A stretch of DNA of 64,000 bases from Chloranthus sessilifolius (GCA_021018995.1 CM037593.1:16458088-16522087); one strand, 5' to 3'. Positions 1 to 12,611 are shown, counted from the first letter of the stretch. Notes: a model not told the origin generated them from the letters alone. Program-made: numbers and translations.

Positions 1-2338
1 TTGTGGAGAAGACTGTGTTGTAGATGATAACTCTGTGGTAGTTGTTGCAACTGGAGGTGTTTGATTTGTTACTGTAGTAGTAGGAGATTGAGCTGCTACT
101 TCCTCATGCAAAATGCTGCTTTCACTCATGTCTTTGTCATTGATCCAGTCCCAAGTTGCTGCTTCATCAAAAACAACATCCCTACTTACCACCAATTTCT
201 GGGTGAGTGGATTGTAGAGTTTGTAAGCTTTTGATTCTTCACTATAACCCACAAAAATGCATTTCTGACTACGATCATCCAGTTTCTTCCGTCTGTTTTC
301 AGGTATTTGGGCATATGCAAGACACCCAAAAATTTTCAAATGACCCACACTAGGCTTGTTTCCACTCCATGCTTCTTGTGGTGTCATGTATTTGACACTT
401 TTCGTTGGACACCGATTGAGAAGATATGCCGAACATGCAACAGCTTCAGCCCAAAAACGTTTTGGCAAGTTCTTCTCTTTAAGCAGTGTTCTTGTCATGT
501 CAAGTATGGTACGGTTCTTCCTTTCAGCAATCCCGTTTTGCTGTGGAGTGTATGCAGTTGTCAGCTGATGCCGTATACCATTTTCCCTGCAAAACATTTG
601 AAAAGCATTGGAGGTGTACTCCCCACCTCTATCAGACCTTAATGTGCAAAGCTTACAATTGCTTTCAATTTCTATACGTGCTTTAAACTGTTTGAAGACA
701 GTCAATGCCTCACTTTTTTCTTTAAGAAAAAATACCCAAACCTTTCTACTAAAATCGTCAATAAAGGTTATGTAGTATTTATTCCCCCCAAAGGAGTAAG
801 GTTCTATTGGTCCACAAATATCTGTATGTACTAATTGTAAGGGTGAATTTGCTCTCCAAGAAGAAATACTAGGAAAAGGAAGACGAGATTGCTTACCAAT
901 CACACATCCTTCACACACCTGGTTGGATAGTTCAATATTTGGTAAGCCATGCACCATGCCTGTTGAAGATAGCAGCCTTAGCCCATTAAAATGAAGATGC
1001 CCAAATCGCAAATGCCATTTTCCTGACTCACTTTCAATCAGTCCGAGAAGACATGATTCATTTGTGGTATGCAATCTAGAGGAACATGCGATTCTTCGAC
1101 ATTTGGACTCGAGCAATGAGTTGTCCATTTGTATTTCTTAGATAAAGCTGATTACCTTCCATGTGAATAATATCTCCTTTTTCAACCAGCTGGCCAAGAC
1201 TTAGAATATTATTTCTCATACTAGGAATATAATAGACATCAGAGATGTACTTGGATTGTCCATCCTTCTGATAAATTTGGATTTGTCCCCTCCCCGCGAC
1301 TTGTAATTTAGAGTCATCACCAAGACTGACTGATCCACCAGTTTCTTCTTTTAGATTCACAAAATATTCCTTCCTCCCACACATATGATTGGAAGCACCA
1401 GAGTCAAGATACCAGACATTATTCTATCCAACAGAGTCATTGTGGACAAAAAGGAGAGTAGGTTCCTCAGTAATATCATTAGAAGCTTCAGCTAGGTTGG
1501 CATAGTTTTCAAGTTTATTTGAACATTCAGATGAATAGTGTCCAAATTTTCTACATTGGAAGCATTGAACATTTGATCTACCTCTGCCATATCCAGTTTG
1601 AGAATAATTACGACGACCTCTACGCCCGTCGCGATAGGATGTGCCACCACGTTGTGAAAGACCGACCATGTTCACGTTCACCACAATTCTCCGGTGAGCT
1701 TTGTTCGATGCTTGCTCTATTGTAGTGATAGTGCTCGAGTATTCTTTAGAATCTGCTCATGAACTTGCAAAGAACCTAAAAGTTCTTGATGATAGTTTCC
1801 AAGTTCTTGGACTCCTCTATTCTTGTTACTACATGCTCAAAGTTGTGTGTGAGATCTGGGGATCTTCTCCATCACCTAACGTCATCAAGTTTTTCACCAT
1901 TCCTCTTCATTTGATTGACAATCAATCAGTGAGTAATAATCCGAGATTGTCTCCCCTTCTGTCATGCGGGCTGCTTCAAATTCACCTCTTAAAGCTTGTA
2001 ATCGTACCTTCTTTACTCTGTCAACTCCTTTAAATATTGTGCTCAATTTGTCCCAGACCTCCTTGCTTGTTGATGCTTCTGAGATTTTTTCAAATGTATC
2101 ATCCTCCAATCCTTGATCTGATGAAAAGAGAGCCTTCTTATCCTTTTTCCGATGATCTTTGAGAGTGGTCTTACATTGTGTAGAGTGCTTCTTCCTCTGA
2201 ACTTGGTTCAATATAGCCATTACTAACTATCTCCCACAACTCTTGTGAACCAAACAGTGCTTTGAACTGAATGCACCATTTTTCAAAATTTTCTTTTGTT
2301 AACTTAGGAACTTGAGGCTGGATCAAGTTTGATGACAT
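1..2338 (-). pseudogene. Copia gag-pol (gag, CCHC knuckle, protease, integrase), partial
   Basis: Translation leftwards from the ATG at 2338 opens with MSSNLIQPQVPKLTKENFEKW, shortened here to its recognisable start MSSNLIQPQVP, a typical copia gag beginning. A UBN2-type gag domain spans about 2330-1750. A CCHC zinc knuckle (CFQCRKFGHYSSEC) lies near 1564-1523. The aspartic protease region is near 1440-1150, the GAG-pre-integrase region near 1060-900, and the integrase core about 900-100, followed by the post-integrase linker. In a living element the polyprotein packages RNA, matures it and inserts the cDNA. Here it is decayed and cut by the window edge, so it is not functional. Confidence 0.85.
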
Positions 2339-2381
2339 GGTTTTTGAATAGACAAAAGGAGAGAAAATGCTGAGGCAGAAA

Positions 2382-2397
2382 CCGGGCTCTGATACCA
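2382..2397 (-). other. Primer binding site, tRNA-Met type
   Basis: The minus strand reads TGGTATCAGAGCCCGG three bases inside the LTR end at 2401. It matches the 3' end of plant initiator tRNA-Met and fixes the orientation of the element. Confidence 0.9.
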
Positions 2398-2400
2398 CTA

Positions 2401-2700
2401 TGTTGGTATTTTAAAGAAGAAGCAAGATAAAGACAAAAACAGAGCAAGAGTTGTACAAGATGAAGAGAAAACAGAGATAAAAAGTTGTACCAAAAAGGTA
2501 ACCCTACTTGAATTAATTACTCGAAAAAAAACATATACTTATTTGAATCTCAATCTCCTTTTTATAGGAAATGCAGAGCTTACAGCTGTTAAAAACGTAG
2601 AAACAAACAAAACAGATTTCAGCAAAAAATCAGGCCTAAGCCTAGGGAGGTGGCAGAGGAATAGGTCAAACTGAAGACCAGACTTTATTCTTCCTTAACA
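2401..2700 (-). repeat. 5' LTR of the minus-strand copia element
   Basis: On the plus strand it begins TGTTGGTATT and ends CCTTAACA, so it has TGTT...AACA ends. It is 300 bp long and lies directly against the primer binding site. A TATA-like CCTATAAAAAGG is seen on the minus strand near 2566-2577. The partner LTR lies beyond position 1. Confidence 0.85.
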
Positions 2701-3807
2701 TGTGCACCTAATTTTGATTTGTTACTTCCAACAGACTTCGTCAGGCACCTCAGGCCTGGTTTGACAAGTTCAGCCTCACATTGCTCTCCTTGGGGTTTTT
2801 CTGTAGTTCAGCCGATTCTTCCCTATTCATCCGTCATGGTACCCATGGAAGTATTTTTCTGATTCTTTATGTTGATGACATCATCATCACTAGCAATAAC
2901 CCGATAATGCTTCAACAAGTTATAACACTTCTAAATCAAGAATTTTCGATGAAAGATCTTGGACCACTATATTACTTTCTTGGTGTGGACAAATTTGATG
3001 GAGGACTTTTTCTTAATCAAGCAAAATATGCCACTAATTTGCTCAAGAAAGCTGATATACTTGGGTGCAAGTTCATTTCTACGCCTATGGTTTCCAAACG
3101 TAGGCCACAAAAAAATTCTAAAGAAGAATTCTTCGATTTACTGTTCTATCGAAGTACAATAGGCGGACTCCAATACCTAATGTTCACAAGGCCCAACATA
3201 GCCTACAACGTTAATCATGTATGCCAACACATGCATGCACCATCTATATTTCATTTTCAGTTGGTTAAGAGAATTCTACGTTATATTCAAGGAACCATCG
3301 ATTATGGAATAAGGTTGCATTCCCATAATTCCCTTGTTTTATGCGGGTTTGCGGATACTGATTGGGCAGGTTGCCCCGTCAAACGAAGAACAACTATGGG
3401 TTATTGTACCTACTTGGGCGGTAATTGCATCTCGTGGATTGCGAAAAAGTAACCTACGGTAGAACAATCCAGCAATAAGGCTGAATATCAGGCCATGGTA
3501 TCAACGACGGCCGAAATTAATTGGCTCACATTTCTCTTCCGTGATATTAGTGTATATCTTGATCAAACTCCGGTTATCTATATGATAATGTGTCGGCCCT
3601 TCATCTCACAATCAATCCCGTGTTTCATGCTAGAACGAAACACATAGAAATTGATTATCATTTTGTCAAAGAAAAGGTGTCCTTGATTACTAAATTTGTT
3701 CCCCCCGCACACCAAGTGGCAGACATTTTCACCAAAGAGCTTCCGCGGCTACAATTCATGCATCTTCAAAACAAACTCGGTCTTGGTCCTTCTCCCCATA
3801 CGAGTTT
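2701..3807 (+). pseudogene. Copia reverse transcriptase C-terminal part and RNase H
   Basis: The text runs from the QAPQAWFDKF-like region through the copia catalytic motif LYVDDIII (near 2866-2889). It continues with the RLVKRILRYI and GFADTDWAGC regions (near 3260-3375). RNase H follows with the SNKAEYQAM motif near 3467 and the KHIEIDYHFVKEKV region near 3637-3680, close to the usual C-terminus. These are standard landmarks of the copia pol 3' end. The N-terminal half of RT is missing because of the neighbouring insertion. The copy is decayed. Confidence 0.85.
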
Positions 3808-4116
3808 GAGGGGGTGTATAAGCAAATCGATCACACAACATCACGGGTCGCATGGGCCACAACATCATGGGTCAAAACAATCACTGAGATCCAATACTAG
3901 GCAATCTCTAGAGAGTTCTACAAAAGACTCGAAGGATCAAAGGAGTTAAAGTTATTTTACTAAAGATAGTTCTTCAATTGTAATTATTGTGCTTATCTTA
4001 TGTTTTGTACTTATCTTATGTTGGGAGGTTTCCATCTTATAAGGAAACAACTCAACTCAATACCTATCTTTTGTACTTAATTATCTGTAAAAAAAACTAA
4101 TCACTGAGAGCTCTCA
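3808..4116 (+). repeat. Polypurine tract and 3' LTR (visible part) of the plus-strand copia
   Basis: The tract GAGGGGG (3808-3814) is followed by TGTATAAGC at 3815, the expected LTR start. The sequence to 4116 is AT-rich with TTATCTTATG repeats near 4000. Where this LTR ends is uncertain. It may continue for a few bases after Tekay-1 (16934 onward), where TCTCAACTCACC resumes and TTGACA is met near 16951. Confidence 0.6.
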
Positions 4117-6644
4117 TGTAACATCCTGAAAATTCGGTACCTGAACGGTCCACCTCGATAAGCGGACCAATTAGTCAAACATTTGATCGAGTCAACTTAG
4201 GCTTGGTTGACTTGAGTTACTTAGTATGTGATGGATGTATTATGCGAGGGAGGTGTAGTGGATACAGGCAAAGGCATGTACGCACATATATGTTAGTAAG
4301 TTATAAGTGCTTAACACACAAGGCATGTGTTAAGATTATAAGACCAAAGAGAAAGAGAAGTTATTTGTCTTATGTTTGTTATTTAAAAATTTAAGGAGAG
4401 TAAATGAGAGAGAGAAGTGAGTTGTAAAACCTAGAGAGGAGCATTCAATGCAAGTGTTGGGCTCGGAAAGTTAGAGGATCGATCTCAGAATCAAGAGTGT
4501 AAAAGTTTGGGGTTTGGGAAACCCTAGTGACGGAGATCCAACCGTTCGAATGGGGTAAGAATTACAAATCTATGTTTTTTTTTTGTTTAAACTGTTAACT
4601 AGAGAATTAAGATTTTTGTGTAATAGTTAAATGGTTGATAAATAGAATAGATGATGAGGATGGATGATGAGGAGATGAGAAGGAGAGTGTTCAGATCTAG
4701 GAATGGGTGAAACCGATTGAACGAAATTAGAGTTCGTTCAATCGATTTTGACTAAAGAAAAGATAAGGAAGAAAGCAAATGAGTTCTGAGGAGAATCGTT
4801 CGAACGATTTATAAAATCGTTCGATCGATTCGAATTTTGAAGGAACCGATCGAACGACATTGAGAAATCGTTCGATCGATTTATTGGAACCTGTGTGAAC
4901 GATTTGAAAATCGTTCAATCGGTTTTGCTAACTGACAAAGGTATTGTAGAATGAATAATAGTGGGATCGATCGAACGAAATAGAATTCGTTCGATCAATT
5001 TTAGAGTTTCTTTCGATCGATTTAAATTTCGTTCGAACAATTTTGCAAATCGTTCGATCGATTTAAATTTGTTTGATTAATTTACAAATCGTTCGATCGA
5101 TTTGGATGAAATTCAGCTTTTGTTAAGTTTTTACATACGAGTAGTTGTGTATTGGTGTTAGGCTTATAACCCAATATTTTTACACTGATAGTGATGAAAT
5201 AAATGTGTTTGGCCAGGTCTAGTTTAAGCCGGACCTTGTGATGGTTGAATGCTAACTTGGATTAGAGAATCCGAATGTGTAAACGCGAGTGAGGTAGGGG
5301 AATATCTGACCTCGTACCCTTAATTACGATAACATGTATATGATGATAACCTATTAATGCATGTTTCCTTAAAGTTGAGTTGAATTCTAATGTATTCACT
5401 TTCAATATAAGTTGAAAATATTAAATATAGAATAGTATAAAAAAATGAGAAATGTTATGTGAATGTGAAGAAGTGAACTAGTAAAGAGTTTAATCATCCT
5501 AGGGATATATGTGTAAAATATGCATTTGAAGGATGCATCAGCAAGTGTGACATCCCAGGGATGTACGGTGGATGTAAGGACCCACAAACTTGAACATATG
5601 TAAATGAGGTTAAACAGGCTGGGAGCTTATATTTATTTAGCATGATCACACGGTGAATAACTATATGTAGCACATAATTGATTTAAGGTTTGGAGAATAC
5701 CCAACTGACGCAGTGGTATATCCGTAACTGACGCGGCAGGATATCCGTGACCGGTACGGCGGCGAATCCGTGCACTAGTAGACATCCCAGGGATGTATAG
5801 TAGTGATGTACCCGTCGCCTATGAGAAAAGGACGTGGGACAAGTTAATAGTAAAAATAGTTTGATTAGATGACGATAGAGGGTATTCCATCGGGGCTCGA
5901 TGCTATATTGCTCGGAGATTATTTAAGTTACTGTTTTAAGTCATGGGACCAGCCTTGTTGAAATCATAAGCATTAATGAACAACAGATGTCATGAGTAGA
6001 ATGGTAAAAGCACTCTATTTATTTTGTTGCACCTCTAATTGTTTCCAATCAAATTACATTGATGAATTCATTCTTTATATATGTCATTAAATGTATGTGA
6101 GTAAGTAAGATTTACCTTATAAGATATTATCCATATTGAGCTAGGATGTAGCTCACCTCTTTTGACTATACGTCACAGGTTCAGAGTTAGAAGCTACTAC
6201 TGGTGAGGTTGATCCCGAGGACTTAGATTACGTTTCGAGGGAAGAATCTGAGCCTCCTCCTGAGAAGGTCTTCTAGGAGTTACTTTGAAATTTTGTAAGG
6301 GAGAAATTTAAGGCTTGGCACGTCCAGCCATATTTTATTTATTTTGTAAGAATTAAGATATTTGTAATATTCTTTTGTCGAATCATTTTGGGTGACCGTA
6401 GTAACGGCACTGATGGTTCGAGTTAGTTCTTTTGTCCATACAGAGGTATGGAATTAGAACTATCTTTTGGATTAATGTTTTGATGTGGTATATTGTAGAA
6501 CTGGAGATATGTTCTGCACTATATTCTTATTGTATTTTTAGTATGGTTGGGATGTACCAAGTGTTCCGCATGTTATATGGGGCACGGCCTCGAGGGTCAT
6601 GCTGATGACACGGATTTCAAGGTGCCAAAATCGGGGCTGTCACA
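4117..6644 (+). repeat. 5' LTR of Tekay-1
   Basis: The LTR is 2528 bp, TG...CA bounded, and matches 14398-16933 along its full length. It holds a phased palindrome array (4712-5110), palindromes of the CATCCCAGGGATG type near 5496, 5549 and 5783, and a short tandem of GACGCGGCAGGATATCCGTG-like units near 5705-5770. Small ORFs read inside it also appear in the other LTR and are not genes. Confidence 0.95.
4712..5110 (+). repeat. Phased palindrome array, core TTCGATCGAA/T (5' LTR of Tekay-1)
   Basis: Many variants of ATCGTTCGATCGATTT occur. Successive cores near 4990, 5012, 5032, 5053, 5072 and 5092 are 19-22 bp apart, about two helical turns. The array is repeated in the 3' LTR (14990-15385) and, in a diverged form, before the accessory ORF (12026-12355). 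Confidence 0.85.
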
Positions 6645-6646
6645 GT

Positions 6647-6658
6647 TGGTATCAGAGC
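6647..6658 (+). other. Primer binding site, tRNA-Met type
   Basis: TGGTATCAGAGC begins two bases after the LTR end at 6644. Confidence 0.9.
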
Positions 6659-6750
6659 AGTTCATTAGGATTTCTGACAAGTCTTAGATTATTGTCAGAG
6701 TAAAAAGGGATCTTCTGCTAATGAAACTTTGGTTTCATGTGCAGAGCGCT

Positions 6751-8043
6751 ATGTCTTCTGGAAGAAGGGGTCAACTGAGAGGTAGCCAAAATAGGACCTA
6801 GAGAGGTGAAGAGGGATTTCAAGTAGGGTCTAGTAGTAGAGACCAAGAAATTCTCGTGAAGGAGATCGGAGGACTGGAACGACCGATCGTATCGCATTGG
6901 CTATATGCGCTCGATGGCTCGTGAGACCAGGATATCTTGGTGACGAGCGACACTATTGGCAGCTAATAATGTCAATAATGGCAATAGTCATCAACCACCA
7001 CCACCGCCTCCTCCAGCATTGTTGCCCTCATCGTTTGTTGATTTTAGGAGATTGAGACCTCCTAGCTTCTATGGGCAGACGGATCCGTTAGAAGTAGAAA
7101 AATGGTTGAACCAGATAGAGAAGCTTCTAGACAGACTGTAAAGTACAGAAAATGAAAAGGTAGGATGGGCTTCCTTCCAGCTGGAGGGAGATGTCGATTC
7201 GTGGTGGAAATCTGTACTGAGGAGGAAGGAAGTAGAGGACCCACACCATCTATGGACTTGGGCGGAGTTTGTTAGGGAGTTCAATAGGGAGTATTTCCCT
7301 AAGCAGGTGCGAGTCCAAATGAGAAGGGACTTTGCAAATCTCCAGCAAAGAGGCATGTCCGTGCGAGAGTACGGTGTAGAGTTTACACGATTGTCCCAAT
7401 TTGCACCGGAGTTAGTGCCCACTGAGTTTATGAAGGCAACCAAGTTTGAAGAAGGCCTTAGACCAAACATCCATGAAAGAGTGTCAATTTTCGAACTTGA
7501 ACGTTACGCGCATGTGATGGGAAAGGCAATAGTGACTGAGAGGGATATTTATGGTGTATACAAGAGGAGAGATCAAACGGATGCAGTGCAGCCAGACCAT
7601 GGGAGGGTGGGTGAGTATGACTCGGGGAATAAAAAGCCGAGATTTACGACACCGACACAACTCCCTAGGCAGATAGCATATACAAATTTTTCCAGACCAG
7701 CTGTATTTGTGTTGGCGAAACCCATCAGGTATGAGAACTCTACAGCCACCACCAGAGTGTCCACGAGCCAAGGCTTCTCAAGGGCAGCCTCTTCTACACC
7801 AAAGGAGACTTGTGCCAAGTGCGGCAAGCCTCATAGGGGCGATTGATTGTGGCAGAAGTGCGCAAGGATGTTATCGATGTGGAAAGATCGGCCACATCAT
7901 CCGAGATTGTCCTGAGATGGCAAAGGGCAGAACGGCTTCTGCGCCTGCACCAAGACCAATCCAATCTAAGAAGCCAGTCATGCAGGGAAGAGCCTATGCA
8001 GTTATGGCTCAGGACGCTCAAAATTCCAACGATATCATACAGG
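6751..8043 (+). pseudogene. Tekay-1 gag
   Basis: It starts at an ATG whose product begins MSSGRRGQLRG, equivalent to the MLPRGRGRPRG start of Tekay-2 gag. A proline run and the FRRLRPPSFYGQTDP motif (near 7042-7088) precede the retrotransposon gag domain (about 7090-7560). A CCHC-type knuckle (CYRCGKIGHIIRDC) lies near 7873-7914. Gag would coat the genomic RNA. The copy carries several breaks. Confidence 0.85.
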
Positions 8044-8197
8044 GTGAGTTTTTACTTAGATTGATTTTTATCATATTAGATATCTCGAAAATGTATTTAT
8101 GTTTTGTTTTATTTTGAGAAGCATCCACCTAAATAATATACATGTTGCATGAGTGTGTGTTGCATGAGTGGAATGCTGAACTAGGTATGCCTTATAG
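8044..8197 (+). other. Intron-like AT-rich segment between gag and pol
   Basis: A segment bounded by GTGAGT and a 3' AG separates the gag end from the protease start. Tekay-2 has a similar GTGAGC...AG segment at exactly the same place (29089-29251). The shared position suggests a family feature, possibly a spliced or read-through spacer. Splicing is not shown. Confidence 0.45.
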
Positions 8198-11100
8198 GTA
8201 CCTTGCAAGTGTATGGGAGGGGAAGTGATGTCGCGTACGTAGCAAGAGCACTAATGGACCCGGGATCTACCCATTCATATGTCACACCTCGATTAGCAAA
8301 GAAGATGAAAGTTCAGCCTGAGACTTTGGATTTTGTCTTGGCAGTGTCCATTCCGACGGGAAAATCGGTGGATACGGACTTAGTCTGCAAGTCAATGGTC
8401 GTAGCTATTAAAGATGGGGATATTTATGGGGAAGTTTTTGAGTTGCCAGTAGATTTAATTTTGCTCGACATGCAAGGATTCGACGTGATCCTTGACATGG
8501 ACTGGTTGTCACAACACTGTGCAACAGTCGCTTGTAAGAATAAGGTGGTCACCTTTAGGCCAAACATGAGACGTTCTTTTCAATTTGTAGGAGTGAGGAC
8601 GAAGTTTCTACCACTCGTGTCCGCTATCAAAGCGGAACGTTTGATTAGAAGTGGATGTAAGGGCTATCTGGCTTTCCTAAAGGATGACAAGGATGGGAAA
8701 AATGTTGCTTCGGAGATTTCAGTAGTGTATGAGTTTAATGACGTCTTCCCAGACGAATTACCAGGACTACCTCCGGAAAGAGAGGTCGAGATTGCTATCG
8801 AATTGGCACCGGGAACGGAGCCGGTTTCTAAGGCCCCATATAGGATGGCTCCGGCAGAGTTAAAGTAGTTTAAGGAGCAATTACAGGAACTCTTAGACAA
8901 AGGGTTTGTGAGACTAAGTGTATCTCCTTGGGGTGCTCTGGTCTTGTTTGTCAAGAAGAAGGATGGATCAATAAGGTTGTGCATTGACTACCGTCAGTTG
9001 AACAAGCTCACTATAAAGAACAGGTATCCATTGCCGAGGATAGATGATCTGTTTGACCAACTATAGGGGGCAAGATATTTTTCTAAGATCGACTTGAGAT
9101 CGGGGCATCATCAACTAAGGGTCAAGGCAGAGGATGTTCAAAAGACTGCTTTTAGGATGAGATACGGACACTATAAATTCTTAGTGATGCCGTTTGGATT
9201 GACGAATGTGCCGGCGTCGTTTATGGATCTAATGAATCGGGTGTTTAAACCACACCTGGACTCTTTTGTCGTTGTGTTCGTCGACGATATCCTCATACAC
9301 TCTAAATCAAAGCAAGAATATGAAGTGCACTTGAGAACCGCTCTACAGACACTGTGTGAACACCAGTTGTAAGCCAAACTCAGTAAGTGTGAGTTTTGGT
9401 TGGAAGAAGTAAGTTTTTTGGGGCATGTTGTCTCAAAGGAAGGTGTCACGATGGATCCAGCAAAGATCGTAGTCACTGGTGGGAGCGACCTAAGGCGATG
9501 GTGATATCTGATTTCCTTGGTCTAGCTGGGTATTATCAACGCTTTGTGGAGGGATTTTCAGCGATATTGGGGCCACTAATGAGGCTCACACGGAAGGATG
9601 TGAGATTCGAGTAGACCGAAGCTTCTGAGAAGAGCTTCCAAGAGCTTAAAACGCACCTCACGTCAGCTCCAGTACTTGTAATTCCAACAGGCAGTGGGGG
9701 TTTTGCAATCTATAGTGACGCATCACATCACGATTTAGGTTGTGTGCTTAACCAGTATAAGAAAGTGATTGCGTATGGATCGAGGCAGCTGAAAGAACAT
9801 GAGAAGAATTACCCAACGCATGACCTTGAACTAGCCGCAGTCATTTTTGCATTAAAAATTTGGAGGCACTACTTGTACGGGGAAACTTTCGAGATCTTCA
9901 CTGACCATAAAAGCCTCTAATATTTGTTCACACTGAAGGAGCTAAACATGCGACAATAAAGGTGGATGGAGTTTCTCAAAGACTATGACTGCTCCATTCA
10001 ATATCACCCAGGCAAGGCAAATGTCATCGCGGATGCTTTGAGTCGGAAGGGTTCGGCTCAGTTAGCTAGTTTGATATTGGGAATGCACAGGTGGAAATTG
10101 TTTGAAGACCTATCATTATATGACTCGACGATTGAGGTACAAGCTTCAGGTACTCTGTTGGCCAATATTTCAGTTAGACCGACAATTTTTGAGCACATAC
10201 ACGAGCTATAGATGAGAGACTCTGAGTTAGTCAAGATTCGAAAAGAAGTGATGGAAGGTACTAGACCGGACTTCTCTATAAAGAAGGATGGTTCCTTGTT
10301 GTTCAGATGACACCTATGTATTCCTGTTGATGCCTGTCTAAGACAAACCATTTTGGATGAAGCTCACAAGTCTCAATATGCGATCCATCCTGGTAGTACC
10401 AAGATGTATCAAGACATGAGTAACAACTACTGGTGGAGAGGTCTGAAATGTGACGTAGCGGAATACGTGTCAACAGATGAAATCCATGGAGATCATCGAC
10501 ACCCTGCTGGGTTATTGCAACCTCTACCCATACTAGAGTGGAAATGGGAGTCGATCTCCATGGATTTCATAGTAGGGTTGCCACGGACGGCAAAGAGGCA
10601 CAACGCTATATGGGTTGTTGTGGATAGACTGACGAAGTCAGTTCATTTCTTACCCTACAATACGATGTATACTGCTGGACAGCTCGTGGAACTTTATATG
10701 AAGGAGATAGTGCGGTTGCACGGCATTCCGAGCAACATTGTATCTAATCATGACCAATTGTATACCTCAAAATTTTGGCAAAAATTTCAAGAAGGTATGG
10801 GCACTCGATTGGATTTTAGTACGGCATTTCACCGACAAACTGATGGGCAAACAGAACGAGTAAATCAAGTGATCGAAGACATGCTCAGGGCATGTATGCT
10901 CGAATTACAAGGCTCGTGAGATCAACATCTACCGTTGATTGAATTTACATATAACAACAGTTTTCAAGCAAGCATCGGAATGGCACCGTATGAAGCTCTA
11001 TATGGGAGACGATGCCGATCGCACATCAACTGGGAAGAAATCGGAGAAAAATTTGTGTTGGGTCCGGAAATCCTTGAGGACAATGCCATGTTTGTACGAA

Positions 11101-11603
11101 TGATAAGAGATAGGCTTAAAGCAACCCAGAGTCGGCAAAAGAGCTATGCTAATTTTAAGAAAACAAGCCTCGATTTTACCATTGGCGATCACGTTTTTGT
11201 GAAAGTGTCACCCATGAAAGGTGTGATGAGGTTTGGAAGGAAGAGGAAGTTAAGTCCTCGTTATATAGGACCCTTTGAAGTTTTGGGTCGAGTCGGTGAA
11301 GTAGCCTATCGCATCGGTTTACCTCCATTATTTAATAGCGTCCACAACGTTTTTCATATTTCAATGCTCCGAAAGTATGTAAAGGACCTCACGCACATTT
11401 TAGGCTATCAGCCAATAGAGCTACATGAGGATATGACTATGATTGAAGACGATACTCAAATTTTGGACTGGAAGGACAAAACTCTGGGTACTAAAATCAT
11501 TCCCTTAGTACTCGTCAAATGGGTTACTCATCCAGTCGAAGAAGCGACTTGGGAACGGGAGGCCGAAATCAAAGAATTGTATCCTCATCTGTTTGAGCAA
11601 TAG
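8198..11603 (+). pseudogene. Tekay-1 pol (protease, RT, RNase H, integrase, chromodomain-like tail)
   Basis: The aspartic protease shows MDPGSTHSYV near 8251. The RT landmarks are [20 protein letters not shown] and the catalytic VVFVDDIL (near 9271-9294). RNase H covers about 9640-10050 ([25 protein letters not shown]). Integrase covers about 10350-11150 (SMDFIVGLPRT, FHRQTDGQTERVNQ). The C-terminus (about 11450-11603) has the VKWVTHPVEEATWE pattern of the Tekay/Del chromodomain, which in the family guides integration to chromatin marks. It is decayed at several points and cannot make an active polyprotein. Confidence 0.9.
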
Positions 11604-11708
11604 AATGCGAGTGCTAGTCCCAAATTCTGTTTTGTCATTCTCAGTGGACAGTCAAATTTGTGTGAATAAATGTATGTAAATTGGTTTTGGATGATTTTCT
11701 GTAATGAT

Positions 11709-11997
11709 AAGTGCTAATATCTTACGTTCCGGTCTAAGCGTTCGAGTATTTAGGGTTGACATGTCCTATGATCCATAGGTGTGTTGTCAGATAATAAACT
11801 TGAAAGTGCTCCACTAACAAGGTGGCAGCTCCACGCCGAGAACCTAAGTGCTAATATCTTACGTTCCGGTCTAAGCGTTCGAGTATTTAGGGTTGAATTA
11901 TGAATAGGTTCTCGGCGTGGAGCTGCCACCTTGTTAGTGGAGCTACTTTCAAGTTTATTATCTCACAACACACCTATGGATCATAGGACATGTCAAC
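11709..11997. repeat. Inverted duplication with an interleaved direct repeat
   Basis: A 51-bp direct repeat (11709-11759 and 11846-11896) is interleaved with a near-perfect inverted repeat of roughly 90 bp (arms about 11756-11845 and 11906-11997). The transcript could fold into a long hairpin. The layout looks like template switching during reverse transcription. No equivalent was found in Tekay-2. Confidence 0.85.
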
Positions 11998-12025
11998 ATA
12001 CTCTCAAAGAAGAATTTTTAGAAAT

Positions 12026-12355
12026 TCGTTCGATTGAAATTCGAACCGTTCGATCGAATTTTTGTAGGCTAAAACCTTTGAGGTGTTGCCAAAAAATCAT
12101 TCGAATGATTTTGAAAATCGTTCGAACGAAATGCAAGGCCCAGTAAGTGTTCCAGTTGTTGCCAGAAATCGTTCAATCGATTTCTTAAATCGATCAAACT
12201 AAGTGAGTTGGCCAGTAAATCGTTCGATCAAATCTTCAAACCGATCGAACGAAAGTTGGGAAGGTACTTTAACGATGGAAATTCATTTGATCGAAATATA
12301 ATTCGTTCGATCGAATTTGTGGGCTGCCATTTAAATTTTTGGAAACCGATCGAAC
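12026..12355 (+). repeat. Second phased palindrome array, upstream of the Tekay-1 accessory ORF
   Basis: TTCGATCGAA-type motifs (for example CCGATCGAACGAA and TTCGTTCGATCGAATTT) recur from 12026 until just before the TATA box at 12361. They are the same motif class as in the LTR, although the surrounding sequence is not an LTR copy. Confidence 0.8.
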
Positions 12356-12360
12356 GAACC

Positions 12361-12369
12361 TATATATAG
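12361..12369 (+). promoter_or_regulatory. TATA-like box of a possible internal promoter
   Basis: TATATATAG lies directly after the motif array, about 250 bp before the accessory ORF start at 12612. Tekay-2 and Athila have the same order: array, TATA, ORF. Confidence 0.5.
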
Positions 12370-12611
12370 AGCACGCAAACCATTTTACCATTCACTTAAA
12401 TCTTCAACCTCTTGCGTTTTCCTTCTTCAAAGGAGAGTCTTCGAACTGTGTAAGCCGCCGGTTTCCGTCAACTCCGGCCACCTACGACCAGATTTTCTTC
12501 ATCACAGGTAACCTTAAACCTCTTCTAGGGTTACTACAAGCATTTCCCTATTTTAGCTATCATTTGAGCTAGCTTTGAATTAAAAACCCTAGTTTTAATT
12601 TTTGCCCCACA

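Larger units (their letters stand above)
1..2700 (-). mobile_element. Ty1/copia LTR retrotransposon, 5' part, runs off the left edge
   Basis: Reading leftwards from 2700 the order is a 300-bp LTR, a tRNA-Met primer binding site, gag, a zinc knuckle, protease, the GAG-pre-integrase region and integrase. RT, RNase H and the second LTR lie outside the window. The order protease-integrase before RT is diagnostic of Ty1/copia; the gag and integrase resemble the Tork/TNT1 group. It is a fossil with several breaks. Its right end abuts the interior of an oppositely oriented copia RT, so it probably inserted there. The target duplication cannot be tested because the other end is not in the window. Confidence 0.9.
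2701..4116 (+). mobile_element. Ty1/copia element, 3' part (RT, RNase H, LTR)
   Basis: Plus-strand copia RT and RNase H are followed by a polypurine tract and an LTR-like start. The 5' part is absent because the minus-strand copia LTR begins exactly where the RT reading starts. Tekay-1 then landed in or just beyond its 3' LTR. It is therefore older than both neighbours and is a fossil with a few breaks. Confidence 0.8.
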
